Shown here one piece after another: positions 49,499 to 59,105 of a stretch of 64,000 nt of DNA. The stretch comes from Anaerolineaceae bacterium oral taxon 439 (GTDB lineage: Bacteria; Chloroflexota; Anaerolineae; Anaerolineales; Anaerolineaceae). Numbering within the stretch: the stretch's first letter is position 1; every line of letters begins with the position of its first letter. Location of the stretch: contig CP017039.1 in NCBI GenBank assembly GCA_001717545.1, positions 124,001 through 188,000 on the forward strand, in the 5' to 3' direction. The translations under genes were made by a program, and so were the position numbers. The notes beneath the pieces are model-generated. The model searched no databases and was not told the origin of the DNA. It saw only the letters and a program-made list of their open reading frames with translations.

Positions 49499-51013
49499 AT
49501 GGAATTCAATTCTGAAGAAAAAATCCTGACGGTCAGGAATCTATCGAAAAGCTTTCCCGGCGTCCGTGCTTTAAATAAAGTCAGATTGGAAATTCGAAAA
49601 GGCGAAATTCACGCTTTAGTGGGCGAAAACGGAGCTGGAAAATCAACCTTAATTAAATGTCTGGCAGGAATTTATCAGCGAGATGAAGGCGAAGTTTTCT
49701 TTGAGGGAAAGAAAACGGAACTTTCCAGTTTTGAAGAAGCGAAAGCTCTGGGAATTGCGGTTATACATCAGGAACTTTCGATCGTCCCCCATATGACAGT
49801 TGCCGAAAATATTTTTCTGGGAAGATTCCCTCTAAAAAAAAATAGCTTTCTGATCGACGAAAACGAAATGATCAATAAGGCATCCGCCTTATTAAAACGG
49901 TTTGACCTGAATTATGTTCAGCCAGGTAAACGAGTTCGGACTCTAAGCGTCGGACAGCAGCAAATGGTTGAAATCTGCAGGGCGCTCGCATTAAACGCAA
50001 AGCTATTGATCATGGACGAACCCACAGCTTCTCTTGCAAGCAAAGAAACCGAGCTTCTTTTGAAAATCATGCGAAATCTAAAAGAAAAGGGCGTATCTAT
50101 TCTTTTCGTTTCACATAAATTAGAAGAAATTTATCGAGTCTGCGATCGGATTACCGTTTTTCGTGACGGCGAATTCATCGGGACAAAGAGAACCGGCGAT
50201 CTTCCATATAACGAATTAATTACCATGATGGTCGGACGTGAAATAACCGAAATCTACCCAAAAAGAAAAAATAAATCCGGCGACGTCATCTTCCAAGTGA
50301 AAAATATCAACGCTGCTGCGGTCCATGGCGTCAGTTTCGATCTCAGAAAAGGTGAAATCTTAGGGTTCTACGGACTCGTAGGTTCCGGAAGGTCCGAAAC
50401 GATCCGGGCGCTTCTCGGAATCGACAGAAACAAGAAAGAAGCGGTTCGACTGAATAACGAAACAATTCAGTTGAATTCGCCCGTCGACGCTATTCGGCAT
50501 GGGATCGTATTAGCGCCTGAAGACAGAAAAAAAGAAGGACTAATTCTTAAACAATCGGTTGAGTTCAATATCACAATCACCATCCTGAAGAAAATTATTA
50601 ATGGAATTCGATTCAGGAAGACGACAAATGACCAAATCGTATCCGATATCTGCGCCCGGCTTCGAGTTAAAACGCCGTCGATTCAGGAAAAAACGCGGCT
50701 GCTCTCCGGCGGGAATCAGCAGAAAGTCGTTTTAGCAAAATGGATGGTTACAGATCCGAAAATCCTGATCCTGGACGAGCCGACGCGAGGAATCGATATC
50801 GGCGCCAAACACGAAATTTACAACCTGATGTTCGATATTGCGAATAACGGCGTCAGCATCATTTTTATATCGTCGGAGATGGGCGAAATCTTAAACTTGC
50901 CCGACCGTGTAAATATCATGCGGGGCGGAAGATTGGTCGGATCGCTCGAAAAAGAAAATATTACAGATAAAAATATCATGAAAATGGCAATCGGAGGAAT
51001 TGGAAATGATTAA
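49499..51013 (+). CDS. Sugar ABC transporter ATPase (RbsA family), locus B
   Basis: The 504-residue double ABC protein has Walker A GENGAGKSTLIK near 40, LSVGQQQMVEICRAL, Walker B LLIMDEPTASL, then a second half with FYGLVGSGRSE, LSGGNQQKVVLAKWM and ILILDEPTRGID. It drives uptake by importer B. Its end overlaps the permease start by eight bases. Confidence 0.92.
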   Translation: MEFNSEEKILTVRNLSKSFPGVRALNKVRLEIRKGEIHALVGENGAGKSTLIKCLAGIYQRDEGEVFFEGKKTELSSFEEAKALGIAVIHQELSIVPHMTVAENIFLGRFPLKKNSFLIDENEMINKASALLKRFDLNYVQPGKRVRTLSVGQQQMVEICRALALNAKLLIMDEPTASLASKETELLLKIMRNLKEKGVSILFVSHKLEEIYRVCDRITVFRDGEFIGTKRTGDLPYNELITMMVGREITEIYPKRKNKSGDVIFQVKNINAAAVHGVSFDLRKGEILGFYGLVGSGRSETIRALLGIDRNKKEAVRLNNETIQLNSPVDAIRHGIVLAPEDRKKEGLILKQSVEFNITITILKKIINGIRFRKTTNDQIVSDICARLRVKTPSIQEKTRLLSGGNQQKVVLAKWMVTDPKILILDEPTRGIDIGAKHEIYNLMFDIANNGVSIIFISSEMGEILNLPDRVNIMRGGRLVGSLEKENITDKNIMKMAIGGIGND

Positions 51014-51995
51014 AAACGTTTTGAATCCACAAAAGAAAACCAGTTCCTTTAACGACAATAAAGCGATTCTGATCGGTTTGGTCGTCATCATGATCATCGT
51101 TACCATCATACAACCTAATTTTCTCTCAACGAAAAATATCCTTAATATTCTTCGCTCGATCGCGACAACAGGAATCATCGCTTTCGGAATGACGCTGGCG
51201 ATCATCATTATGGGAATCGATCTTTCGCAAGGTTCCATTATCGGCCTGTCCGCTTGTTTTTGTGCTTGGCTTATCGGGCCCGACGCGTTAGGACTCCCAG
51301 CCGGGGTTGGGATTCTTGGAGGTATAACGATAGGCTGCATAACCGGTGCGTTTAACGGATTCTTCCTGTCGAGAACCTCCCTCCCGCCATTCGTCGTAAC
51401 GCTCGCCTCGCAATTAATCGCGCGTGGTTTTTGTTACGTGGTCACAAAGGGAAACATGATTTACACGAAATCAGAATTCGGAGAATATGGGAACGGATAT
51501 CTATTTGATCTGATCCCATTGCCAGTCGTATACCTCATCCTGATTTTCATCGTCATGTACATCCTGTTGGCGAAAACGCGATTCGGAAGAAACGTTTACG
51601 CTTATGGTGGAAATATGGAAGCCGCACGGTTTTCAGGAATCAATATCAAACAAACGATATGGTGGGTATATCTGATTTCCGGAATCCTTTCTGGAATTGT
51701 CGGTGTTATTATCTGCTCCAGGATTGGACAAGGCTCGCCCGCTACCGGTGTATCCATGGAATTCGACGGTGTCGCCGCCTGTTACCTTGGGGGAATCAGC
51801 TATTTAGGCGGTGAAGGCAGAATGGAAAGTACGCTATTGGGCGCTGTCTTATTAGGCGTTGTCGCCAATGCCATGACGATGCTCTTAGTTCCGTGGTACG
51901 TTCAAAATATTGTTAAAGGTGGAATTATTCTTGGCGCGGTCTACTTAGACTGCTACCGGAAACAAAAAGAAAATGAGGTTAAAATTTTGGCGTAA
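51006..51995 (+). CDS. Sugar ABC transporter permease (RbsC family), locus B
   Basis: The 329-residue membrane protein shows GIIAFGMTLAIIIMGIDLSQ near residue 60 and AACYLGGISYLGGEGRMEST near 265. ATG 51006 has GGAGG eight bases upstream; the TTG at 51000 is not needed. It forms a homodimeric channel, as only one permease gene is present in this locus. Confidence 0.88.
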   Translation: MIKNVLNPQKKTSSFNDNKAILIGLVVIMIIVTIIQPNFLSTKNILNILRSIATTGIIAFGMTLAIIIMGIDLSQGSIIGLSACFCAWLIGPDALGLPAGVGILGGITIGCITGAFNGFFLSRTSLPPFVVTLASQLIARGFCYVVTKGNMIYTKSEFGEYGNGYLFDLIPLPVVYLILIFIVMYILLAKTRFGRNVYAYGGNMEAARFSGINIKQTIWWVYLISGILSGIVGVIICSRIGQGSPATGVSMEFDGVAACYLGGISYLGGEGRMESTLLGAVLLGVVANAMTMLLVPWYVQNIVKGGIILGAVYLDCYRKQKENEVKILA

Positions 51996-52041
51996 GCTTG
52001 TTATTGCGCCATTTTTAAAAAAATTATCCATAGGAGAAATG

Positions 52042-52887
52042 ATGAAACTCACACCTTATAAAGACCTTCTTGCCTACGCGGTTCAGCATAAAATCACAAT
52101 CGGAGCCTTCAATTCCTTTAATCTGGAATCCCTTCAAGCAGTCGTCAGCGCCGCAAATAAAATGGACTGTCCGCTGATCGTCCAAACGTATCATGAACAT
52201 TTCAAATACGCAGGCGCTGATTACATGGCGGCGATCGCAAACGTCGCTGCGAAGAATTCAAAAGTGCGTCTTGCTTTAGGGCTCGATCACGGACAATCTT
52301 TCGAACAGGCAAAACACTGCATTGAAGCTGGTTATTCAGGCGTCATGATCGATCTTTCCAGCCAGGATATCGAGCGGAATATCTTCGAAACAAAAAAAGT
52401 CGTCGAATTCGCGCATCAGAATGGTGTTTCCGTTGAAGCCGAATTAGGGACGATTATGACGGGAGACTGCACGGCTGCGGAAATCGCGACCGGGAATACG
52501 GATCCGGAGATTGCCCGCCGTTTTGTTGAAGAAACGGGAGTTGATTGTCTGGCGGTATCGGTCGGAACCGCGCATGGGCTTTATAAATTCAAGCCGAAAA
52601 TAAACTTCCCGCTTGTTGAAGAACTCGTTAAAAATACAGGCTGTCCAATTGTCGTTCACGGGGGTTCCGGGACGCCTGATGAAGACGTAAAACGCATGGT
52701 CAAGCTCGGAATCGCGAAGCTGAACGTTGGAACGGATTTCTTTATCGCCTATAACAAAGCAATGTATGACGTAATGACCGAGAAGGGGCCGAAATGTGAT
52801 GTGATTGAAGTGATGCGCGCCGCACGGGCGGCCGTTGAAAAGGTAGCGATTGAGAAACTGAAACTCCTGACCGCGTACCGAATCTAA
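52042..52887 (+). CDS. Class II (zinc) ketose-bisphosphate aldolase, locus B
   Basis: The 281-residue protein belongs to the FbaA/GatY/KbaY family. Motifs are GAFNSFNLESLQAVVSAA, LALGLDHGQSFEQAKHCIEA with the catalytic/zinc His, VEAELGTI, VGTAHGLYK and VHGGSGTPDEDV with the zinc His. It splits a ketose phosphate into dihydroxyacetone phosphate and an aldehyde. I prefer ATG 52042 (MKLTPYKD) behind AGGAG. It would act after the FGGY kinase in the same operon; with no second kinase here, the substrate may be a ketose 1-phosphate. Confidence 0.87.
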   Translation: MKLTPYKDLLAYAVQHKITIGAFNSFNLESLQAVVSAANKMDCPLIVQTYHEHFKYAGADYMAAIANVAAKNSKVRLALGLDHGQSFEQAKHCIEAGYSGVMIDLSSQDIERNIFETKKVVEFAHQNGVSVEAELGTIMTGDCTAAEIATGNTDPEIARRFVEETGVDCLAVSVGTAHGLYKFKPKINFPLVEELVKNTGCPIVVHGGSGTPDEDVKRMVKLGIAKLNVGTDFFIAYNKAMYDVMTEKGPKCDVIEVMRAARAAVEKVAIEKLKLLTAYRI

Positions 52888-52909
52888 TCGCCTGATTTCA
52901 GGAGAAAAC

Positions 52910-54355
52910 ATGAAATATATTGGACTTGACATAGGTACATCGAGCTGCAAAGCTTCGATCATTGACGAATGCGGAACCGTGAGCATGAGTGCGAGTCGGG
53001 AATACACGCTCACACATCCAGCGCCAGGCTTTGTAGAAATAGACCCTGAGCTTGTCTGGAAGTCGGTATGCGACATTCTCCGTGAAATCGCTCCGGCGTC
53101 AAAAGATACAGTCTCAATCGCAGTTTCCTCGATTGGCGAAACGATGGTTTTACTGGATAAGTTCGACCGTCCGATCGTTAACGGGATCGTTTACCTTGAT
53201 AACCGATGCCAGTCCGAGATAGCAGATATCATGACAAAAATCGGAGAACGGGAGCTCTTCGAAATCACGTTAGTTCCCATGAACCAGATGTTCTCGCTTT
53301 CAAAGCTCCTCTGGTACAGGAAACATATGCCGAAAGTCCTTGAACATATCTCAAAAATCTGCCTGTTCGGCGATTTCATCTCGTATAAACTTTGCGGCGA
53401 AACGGCGACCGATCCGGCAACCGCGTCAAGAACCATGTTTTTTGACGCGGTTCGGTTAGACTGGTCCGACAGGATCGCTTCGCTTTTCCAGGTTCCTGTT
53501 GAAAAAATCCCCAAAATAGTTCCCTCCGGGACCTGCCTGGGGAAACTTTTACCGAGCGTCGCAAAGGAAACGGGGCTTTCCGAAGAGTTGCGTGTTCTCT
53601 GCGGCGCGCATGATCAGGCCGTTGCGACGCTCGGATCAGGGTCGATCCGGGAAGGAATGATGACGCTTGGCGAAGGAACGTCGGAAAGCCTGAACCTGAT
53701 TCTTCACCGCGAAAAAATCAATTTGGCAACGTTCCAAAAGGGAATCGCTTTTGAGCCGTTTGTCGACAAAGATTTATATATCATGACCATCGGGCATAAC
53801 GCGCACGGAATTTGTGTCCAATGGTTCAACGAACTATTCAAAACAGATTCGACCCATAACGAACCATCATACGACTGTCCTGACGATTTATTCTTTCTTC
53901 CATTCCTCGCGAAGACAAGCGTCTCAGAGCCCACCAATATTTCGCCTGCCTGTTTTATCGGATTAGGATTGACAACGAACCAATCCAAACTATACAGCGC
54001 GATCCTTGAAGGGCTCAGTTTTGAATCCCGGGTTTTATTGAATACGCTTCAGAATTTTGGCGGAATCATTCATGAAGTCCGTGCGACCGGAGGCGGATCC
54101 AGATCAGATACGCTGATGAAACTAAAGGCGGATATCCTGAATCAGGCGATAACAACGCAGCGATATAAAAACGCGGGTATCCTCGGCTTGTGCATGATCG
54201 AGGCAATTTCCAGCGGCGAATACAGCTCTTACGCTGAAGCCGCGACAAACATGATTCAGACCAGCAAAACGTTTCTTCCGGATCGTTCGTACGATCAAAA
54301 ATTCGAACGCTATCGTGAAATTCGAACTGCGATCAGTAATTTATTCCGAGCGTGA
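52910..54355 (+). CDS. FGGY family carbohydrate kinase (xylulokinase-like), locus B
   Basis: The 481-residue kinase starts MKYIGLDIGTSSCKASIIDE (phosphate 1 motif) and has VCGAHDQAVATLGSG-like sequence near 232 (LCGAHDQAVATLGSGSI) with the catalytic Asp and RATGGGSRSDTLMKLKADIL near 389 (adenosine motif). It phosphorylates a pentulose, hexulose or alditol after import. The partner aldolase upstream suggests the product is cleaved directly. Specificity is not readable. Confidence 0.88.
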   Translation: MKYIGLDIGTSSCKASIIDECGTVSMSASREYTLTHPAPGFVEIDPELVWKSVCDILREIAPASKDTVSIAVSSIGETMVLLDKFDRPIVNGIVYLDNRCQSEIADIMTKIGERELFEITLVPMNQMFSLSKLLWYRKHMPKVLEHISKICLFGDFISYKLCGETATDPATASRTMFFDAVRLDWSDRIASLFQVPVEKIPKIVPSGTCLGKLLPSVAKETGLSEELRVLCGAHDQAVATLGSGSIREGMMTLGEGTSESLNLILHREKINLATFQKGIAFEPFVDKDLYIMTIGHNAHGICVQWFNELFKTDSTHNEPSYDCPDDLFFLPFLAKTSVSEPTNISPACFIGLGLTTNQSKLYSAILEGLSFESRVLLNTLQNFGGIIHEVRATGGGSRSDTLMKLKADILNQAITTQRYKNAGILGLCMIEAISSGEYSSYAEAATNMIQTSKTFLPDRSYDQKFERYREIRTAISNLFRA

Positions 54356-54521
54356 TATTTCGCGTGTATGGTTCGACGGGGGCATGTCTTTTTAGCCGAT
54401 ACTTCCGTCGGAAAAGGCTTATTGTCTGAATATTCGTAATACCTGAGTTTCTCATTTGAGTACCCTGAAGAAAGGGAACTCAAAACTGAAGCTACATATT
54501 CAGGTATCAGTAAACGCCAAT

Positions 54522-54549
54522 GCGGCGGGATCGAGAATGATCCCGCCGC
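54522..54549. terminator. Bidirectional terminator between loci B and C
   Basis: GCGGCGGGATC (54522-54532) pairs with GATCCCGCCGC (54539-54549); TTCTT follows rightward. It lies between convergent operons. The remaining 225-base gap shows no gene. Confidence 0.8.
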
Positions 54550-54580
54550 TTCTTACGTCAACAAATTCGATATGCGCTTT

Positions 54581-55528
54581 TTATTCTATCTGATTTATCC
54601 CGGGATTATCGCGTTGCATCAATGCCCGGATTTCGTCTGACGACGGCATTGCAACCGAAGTCCCGATTTTCTGGACAGATAACGCAGCCGCAGCGTTCGC
54701 AAATTTTACAGCTTCCATCAAAGAATCATCTTGAGAGAGCGAAGCCGCCAAAGCGCCGACGAAAGCGTCGCCAGCGCCCGTCGTGTCTGACGCGTTCACG
54801 CTGTAAGGGAAAAAGTGCGTCGCTGTCTCTGCCGTATAATAAATCGCGCCTTTTCCGCCCAGAGTAATAACAACATTACAGATATTCTTTTCAAATAAAA
54901 TCCTGGCGGCTTCTACGGCCCCTGCGACAGAATTAACAGATACACCCGTCAACAATCCAGCTTCAATCTCATTCGGACAAATTAGAAACAATCCGTCAAG
55001 ATAAGAATCTTCCAAAAATTGATAGGGAGCTGGATTGTAAATTATTTTTTTGCCCATACTTTTGCAAATATGGATAACCTGTTTCAATGCCGATACATTT
55101 ATTTCGGATTGCAGGACCACAATATCGGCCATCTCTAAAGCAGGGACCATACCGGTAACCTCGTCAGCAGAGATCGTATCGCAAGCGCCCGGGAATACGG
55201 CGATCAGATTTTGACTGGTCCGATCGTCGACAATTATTAAGGCCGTCCCAGACGGTTCTGTTTCAGAAATGATCAAACGATCGGTAAAGATATGATTTTC
55301 CGCCAGATAATCAATCGCCAGGCGACCAAACGGATCATTGCCGATTTTCGAAATAAAATCTACCTCTGCGCCAGCCTTTTTCGCCGCAATACACTGATTA
55401 AAGCCTTTTCCGCCAGGCCCGACTTTGAAATATCGGCCTTTTACCGTTTCCCCAGGCTCAGGCAAATGCGGCGCGCGTCCCATTAAATCGGCCACATAAC
55501 TCCCCACAACGAGGACTTTTTTACGCAT
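54581..55528 (-). CDS. PfkB family carbohydrate kinase (ribokinase-like), locus C
   Basis: The 315-residue kinase has GPGGKGFNQCIAAKKAGAEV near residue 38 (PfkB signature 1), ITLGGKGAIYY near 220 and SDTTGAGDAFVGALAASLSQ near 245 with the catalytic Asp. It closely resembles ribokinases. It is the last gene of locus C, nine bases after the aldolase. It may make a sugar phosphate for the aldolase or for DhaK/L products. Confidence 0.88.
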   Translation of the reverse strand: MRKKVLVVGSYVADLMGRAPHLPEPGETVKGRYFKVGPGGKGFNQCIAAKKAGAEVDFISKIGNDPFGRLAIDYLAENHIFTDRLIISETEPSGTALIIVDDRTSQNLIAVFPGACDTISADEVTGMVPALEMADIVVLQSEINVSALKQVIHICKSMGKKIIYNPAPYQFLEDSYLDGLFLICPNEIEAGLLTGVSVNSVAGAVEAARILFEKNICNVVITLGGKGAIYYTAETATHFFPYSVNASDTTGAGDAFVGALAASLSQDDSLMEAVKFANAAAALSVQKIGTSVAMPSSDEIRALMQRDNPGINQIE

Positions 55529-55537
55529 AGCGGCCGC

Positions 55538-56386
55538 CTAATTAAATTTAGACAACTTCATCTTATTAACAAGGTATGCAACCAATTCCGCATGAACGTA
55601 ATCAGGAAGATCAAAAGGATTCCCTGCCGCGCCATATTCATTACAGTACTTAGAAATCGTATCGTAATATAGCTGGAAAAACTCCGTTCCAACGTTGAAT
55701 TTATTGATCCCATTTTTGAACGCCATATTTAATTGATCCTCCGGGATACCGCTTCCGCCGTGCAAAACCAAATACGTATCCGTCGCATGATTAATTTCAA
55801 TCAAACGGTCGATATCCAGCTTCGGCGTCGACTTATAAACTCCATGCGCGCTGCCAATCGCAATCGCTAACGAGGTGATCCCTGTTTCATCGCTGAATTG
55901 CGCCGCAGTAGCAGCTTTCGTATACAGGTCGGAATTTCCCTCGTCAGAATGACTCGCAAATCCAACATACCCCAGCTCAGCCTCAACGTCAACGCCGAAA
56001 ATTTCAGCTATCTCGACGACTTTTTTGGAATTTCTTATATTCTCCTCGATCGAAACGGTCGTTCCATCATACATGACCGACGTAAAGCCAGCTTTAATGG
56101 CTTCAAAAATATAATTAACGTCGCTGGAATGATCTAAATGCAGCGCCAGCGGAACGGTATACCGTTCCGCAATACCTTCGAACATCCCGACAAAAGCCCG
56201 TAAGTTCGAGACATGGTTCTTAATGCAATGTTCAGGATAAAGCATCACGATCGCAGGCGTATTCGCAATCTCCGCGGCGTGACATACGGCATAAACCGTA
56301 TTGTAGTCAATACAATTAAAACCGATAACAGAAGTATTCGCTTCGTCCGCCATTTTTAACAACGTGCTTACTCTCTCTATTGCCAT
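55538..56386 (-). CDS. Class II ketose-bisphosphate aldolase, locus C
   Basis: The 282-residue protein has VIGFNCIDYNTVYAVCHAAE, LALHLDHSSDVNYIFEAIKA (zinc/catalytic His), VEAELGYVG, IGSAHGVYKSTPKLD and LVLHGGSGIPEDQLNMAFKN, all FbaA/GatY hallmarks. It is only distantly similar to the locus B aldolase. It yields dihydroxyacetone phosphate and an aldehyde from a ketose 1,6- or 1-phosphate. Neighbouring DhaK/L homologues may phosphorylate a related ketose. Confidence 0.88.
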   Translation of the reverse strand: MAIERVSTLLKMADEANTSVIGFNCIDYNTVYAVCHAAEIANTPAIVMLYPEHCIKNHVSNLRAFVGMFEGIAERYTVPLALHLDHSSDVNYIFEAIKAGFTSVMYDGTTVSIEENIRNSKKVVEIAEIFGVDVEAELGYVGFASHSDEGNSDLYTKAATAAQFSDETGITSLAIAIGSAHGVYKSTPKLDIDRLIEINHATDTYLVLHGGSGIPEDQLNMAFKNGINKFNVGTEFFQLYYDTISKYCNEYGAAGNPFDLPDYVHAELVAYLVNKMKLSKFN

Positions 56387-56418
56387 AATTCCTCCGGTTA
56401 TATTTTTATTTATTTTTA

Positions 56419-57054
56419 CTAAGATAAGACATCTTTTAACCCGCCAAAAATATAGGTTACCGATATAGCCCCCGGGTCCGGATATCCGATCGCGTCCAAA
56501 CGAAAATTCTTCGCCCGTCCCCTTTTAGGTATCATTTCAACCGTAGCCTGCGCCCCCTGGAGAGAGGCCTTATACGCCCGTTCAAAGCATTCGCGCCGCG
56601 AACAGCCTTGAACCACTGCTTCCTGAAAAGCCCTGGAAGCGGGAATCAGCGCGTCAATCATCGTCTTGTCGCCTGATTGCGCTTTGCCCCTTTTCATGAT
56701 CGAATCCGTTCCGCTCCGAAAAACCAGCGACATTTCGGATAACGTGATTTCTTTTTCATTTTGGAACTGAACTTTAGCGCCGCTGATAAAAAAACTTCCA
56801 AACAAGACCCCCGACGCTCCGCCCATTTTTTTCAGCAATTCCATCCCGGTCATGTAGAACAAATCCGGGACTGCTGTAAATGACTTTATATTGAGCAAGT
56901 CATAAACCGCTGAAAAGCCCCTTTTCATACCGGTTCCGTGATCGCCGTCGCCAATAATTGAATCAATTTCAGTTAAAACCGGCTCAGCTTCAACGATCAA
57001 TTCACTTACCCGAATTAACGCTTTTTGGATTTCGCCTGCAGCTATCATTAACAT
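56419..57054 (-). CDS. dhaL: DhaL-type kinase subunit (ADP/ATP-binding)
   Basis: The 211-residue protein has the Mg-nucleotide motif DSIIGDGDHGTGMKRG near residue 30, MGGASGVLFGSFF near 75, QSGDKTMIDALIPASRAF near 120 and a C-terminal ARGRAS-like KRGRAKNFRLDAIGYPDPGA. This is the nucleotide subunit of dihydroxyacetone-type kinases and looks intact. No DhaM phosphocarrier is present, so ATP should be the donor. It partners the DhaK-like gene just upstream. Confidence 0.87.
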   Translation of the reverse strand: MLMIAAGEIQKALIRVSELIVEAEPVLTEIDSIIGDGDHGTGMKRGFSAVYDLLNIKSFTAVPDLFYMTGMELLKKMGGASGVLFGSFFISGAKVQFQNEKEITLSEMSLVFRSGTDSIMKRGKAQSGDKTMIDALIPASRAFQEAVVQGCSRRECFERAYKASLQGAQATVEMIPKRGRAKNFRLDAIGYPDPGAISVTYIFGGLKDVLS

Positions 57055-57060
57055 CCTCTA

Positions 57061-58050
57061 TCAAACCGTAAAATTATAGCCTTGAACCGGTTTAAGGAAC
57101 CCTTTAATTCGATCATCAACGAATAAAAAAGAAATATTACAGCCCTTTCTATCAAACGTATCGAAAATATGACTGACCGTAATTCCGCCGCAATTAAGCT
57201 GGTTTCTTTCTAACGCGTTATAAACAGAACGAACTATCAGGTTTCCCTCCAACGAACTTAGCTGCCGAAAACGATTGACGCATACGTAACAGCCTGAACC
57301 GGCATTCCGATACTTAGCCGGGACATCCTCAAGAACCATACGGATCGCCGTATTTACAAATCCGTCGACAGTTGACATCTTTTCGGAGTAAGGAGCTTTC
57401 TCGCCGGAAAACCCCTCGCCATAAAACACATCTTCATGATCGTCAGATATCGTTACCGTAATTGAATGAAGACGATCGTTCACGTCCGAAAGCATCCTGT
57501 AAATATCGTTCAATGAAAAGCCGCTTTTCGCCATTTCCGCCGCAATTTTGATCAGGAAAACAATCCCGCACAGACCGCCCCGTTCCGATCGCGGCTCGCC
57601 TCTTGCGCTCAGAATATCATCAGAACAATAAATAGCTTTCGCGGCAATACCTTCATCGTTCAGCAACTCGGCAGCCATATCATTATTCAGAAAATCGCCA
57701 GTGAAATTATTGGCTAATAAAAGAATACCTTGTCCGCTCGATACAATTTTGCCTAATTCAAAGATGGAAAAAGCCGCAGGCGCGCAATTAAACTCGCCGT
57801 GCGCCATTCCGTCAGCTAAGCCGGGTCCGACGAATTCAGAGAATAACGGGCCTGCGCTGGCGCCCCCGCTCACGATTATTTTTACCCGATTCTCCAGTTC
57901 AACGTTTCGACAAAGCAAGTAGCTGCTATTCTCAGCCCAGGCTTTGAACGATCCCTTCTGGAGCAAACACAGGCTTTCCAAATTCTCTCGAAGTATCGAA
58001 TCCCTGTTATTGCAGACTATTTTATCTGATTCCATATGCCCATCTTTCAC
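57061..58050 (-). CDS. DhaK-like kinase subunit lacking the canonical histidines
   Basis: The 329-residue protein aligns with DhaK along its length: VKIIVSGGASAGPLFSEFVG, ILLLANNFTGDFLNNDMAAE, SDVNDRLHSITVTI, and a C-terminal SFLFVDDRIKGFLKPVQ. Active DhaK has SGGGSGHEP with a catalytic His and, later, GIHGEPG with the His that binds dihydroxyacetone covalently. Here these read SGGASAGP and GFSGEKA, so both histidines are gone; the Asp in FTGD is kept. A different substrate or a non-catalytic role is therefore likely. Confidence 0.85.
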   Translation of the reverse strand: MKDGHMESDKIVCNNRDSILRENLESLCLLQKGSFKAWAENSSYLLCRNVELENRVKIIVSGGASAGPLFSEFVGPGLADGMAHGEFNCAPAAFSIFELGKIVSSGQGILLLANNFTGDFLNNDMAAELLNDEGIAAKAIYCSDDILSARGEPRSERGGLCGIVFLIKIAAEMAKSGFSLNDIYRMLSDVNDRLHSITVTISDDHEDVFYGEGFSGEKAPYSEKMSTVDGFVNTAIRMVLEDVPAKYRNAGSGCYVCVNRFRQLSSLEGNLIVRSVYNALERNQLNCGGITVSHIFDTFDRKGCNISFLFVDDRIKGFLKPVQGYNFTV

Positions 58051-59054
58051 TTCGCTCTGACGGCAGCCTTTCGGTCCCGCTGCATCTTATCAAACAAAAC
58101 AGCGACAAGAATAATTACGCCCGTTATAACCTTCTGCCAATAAGAGGATATCTGGAGCAGATTCATCCCGTTATTAATGATAGCGATAATCGCCGCGCCT
58201 ATGACCGCCCTGGCTACCGATCCTTTTCCGCCCGAAAGCGAAGTTCCGCCCAATACGGTCGCAGCAATCGCGTACATTTCATACCCCTCGGCTGAACCCG
58301 GCTGTCCGTTATTCAGCTTTGACGCAATACAGACGCCGCCCAAAGCGGCAAGTATTGAAGAAATCATGTAGGCCAAAACCTTAATCTTCTTCACGTTTAC
58401 GCCGGATAAAAAAGCAACGGACTCGTTACTCCCCACGGCATATACATGCCGGCCGAAAACGGTGATCGTCAACAGCAAATGCATCAGGATCACAACCACA
58501 ACCATAAAGATCGCGATATTCGGAAGAATCCCTAAAGGGAACTGCTCAGTTTCAATAATCCGCCCCGCGCCAATCCAGGAAAAATGATTGCTCAATCCAT
58601 AAACCGGCTGACCATTCGTTACAACATACGCAAGACCGCGGGCAATATTCATCATAGCCAGAGTCGCAATCATGGGAACAACTTTTAAATAACCGACCAT
58701 AATCCCATTAAACAGTCCGCAGATTGCGCCGATAAAAATTGCGCTCAGAACCTGGATCAGCAGCCCTTCGACAACGGAAATATCAGGAAAAAGCTTCGCG
58801 ATAAATGTTGAAAAAATACCTGCGAACGCTGCGACGGATCCAACGCTGATATCAATTCCTCCTGTAATGATCACGAACGTAATTCCAGCCGCAATAATTA
58901 CGTTAATTGACATTTGAGAAGTTATATTGATCAAATTATTGGGCTTGAGGAAAGTTTTATTCGAAAAACCGAAGAAAATAATCAGCAGGAATAAAACGAT
59001 CAGCACGGCATTGTTGCTGATGAAATTTGAGATTTGATTCGTGTTCCGTTTCAT
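58047..59054 (-). CDS. Sugar ABC transporter permease (RbsC family), locus C
   Basis: The 335-residue protein shows VIIAAGITFVIITGGIDISV near residue 53 and AIAATVLGGTSLSGGKGSVA near 267. Single permease gene, so a homodimer is expected. Its stop overlaps the DhaK-like start by four bases, linking uptake and metabolism in one transcript. Confidence 0.9.
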   Translation of the reverse strand: MKRNTNQISNFISNNAVLIVLFLLIIFFGFSNKTFLKPNNLINITSQMSINVIIAAGITFVIITGGIDISVGSVAAFAGIFSTFIAKLFPDISVVEGLLIQVLSAIFIGAICGLFNGIMVGYLKVVPMIATLAMMNIARGLAYVVTNGQPVYGLSNHFSWIGAGRIIETEQFPLGILPNIAIFMVVVVILMHLLLTITVFGRHVYAVGSNESVAFLSGVNVKKIKVLAYMISSILAALGGVCIASKLNNGQPGSAEGYEMYAIAATVLGGTSLSGGKGSVARAVIGAAIIAIINNGMNLLQISSYWQKVITGVIILVAVLFDKMQRDRKAAVRAK

Positions 59055-59105
59055 CTTTTCCCTATATACGCTTTTCTATTTCATTTTCGACGATATAATC
59101 TTCTT

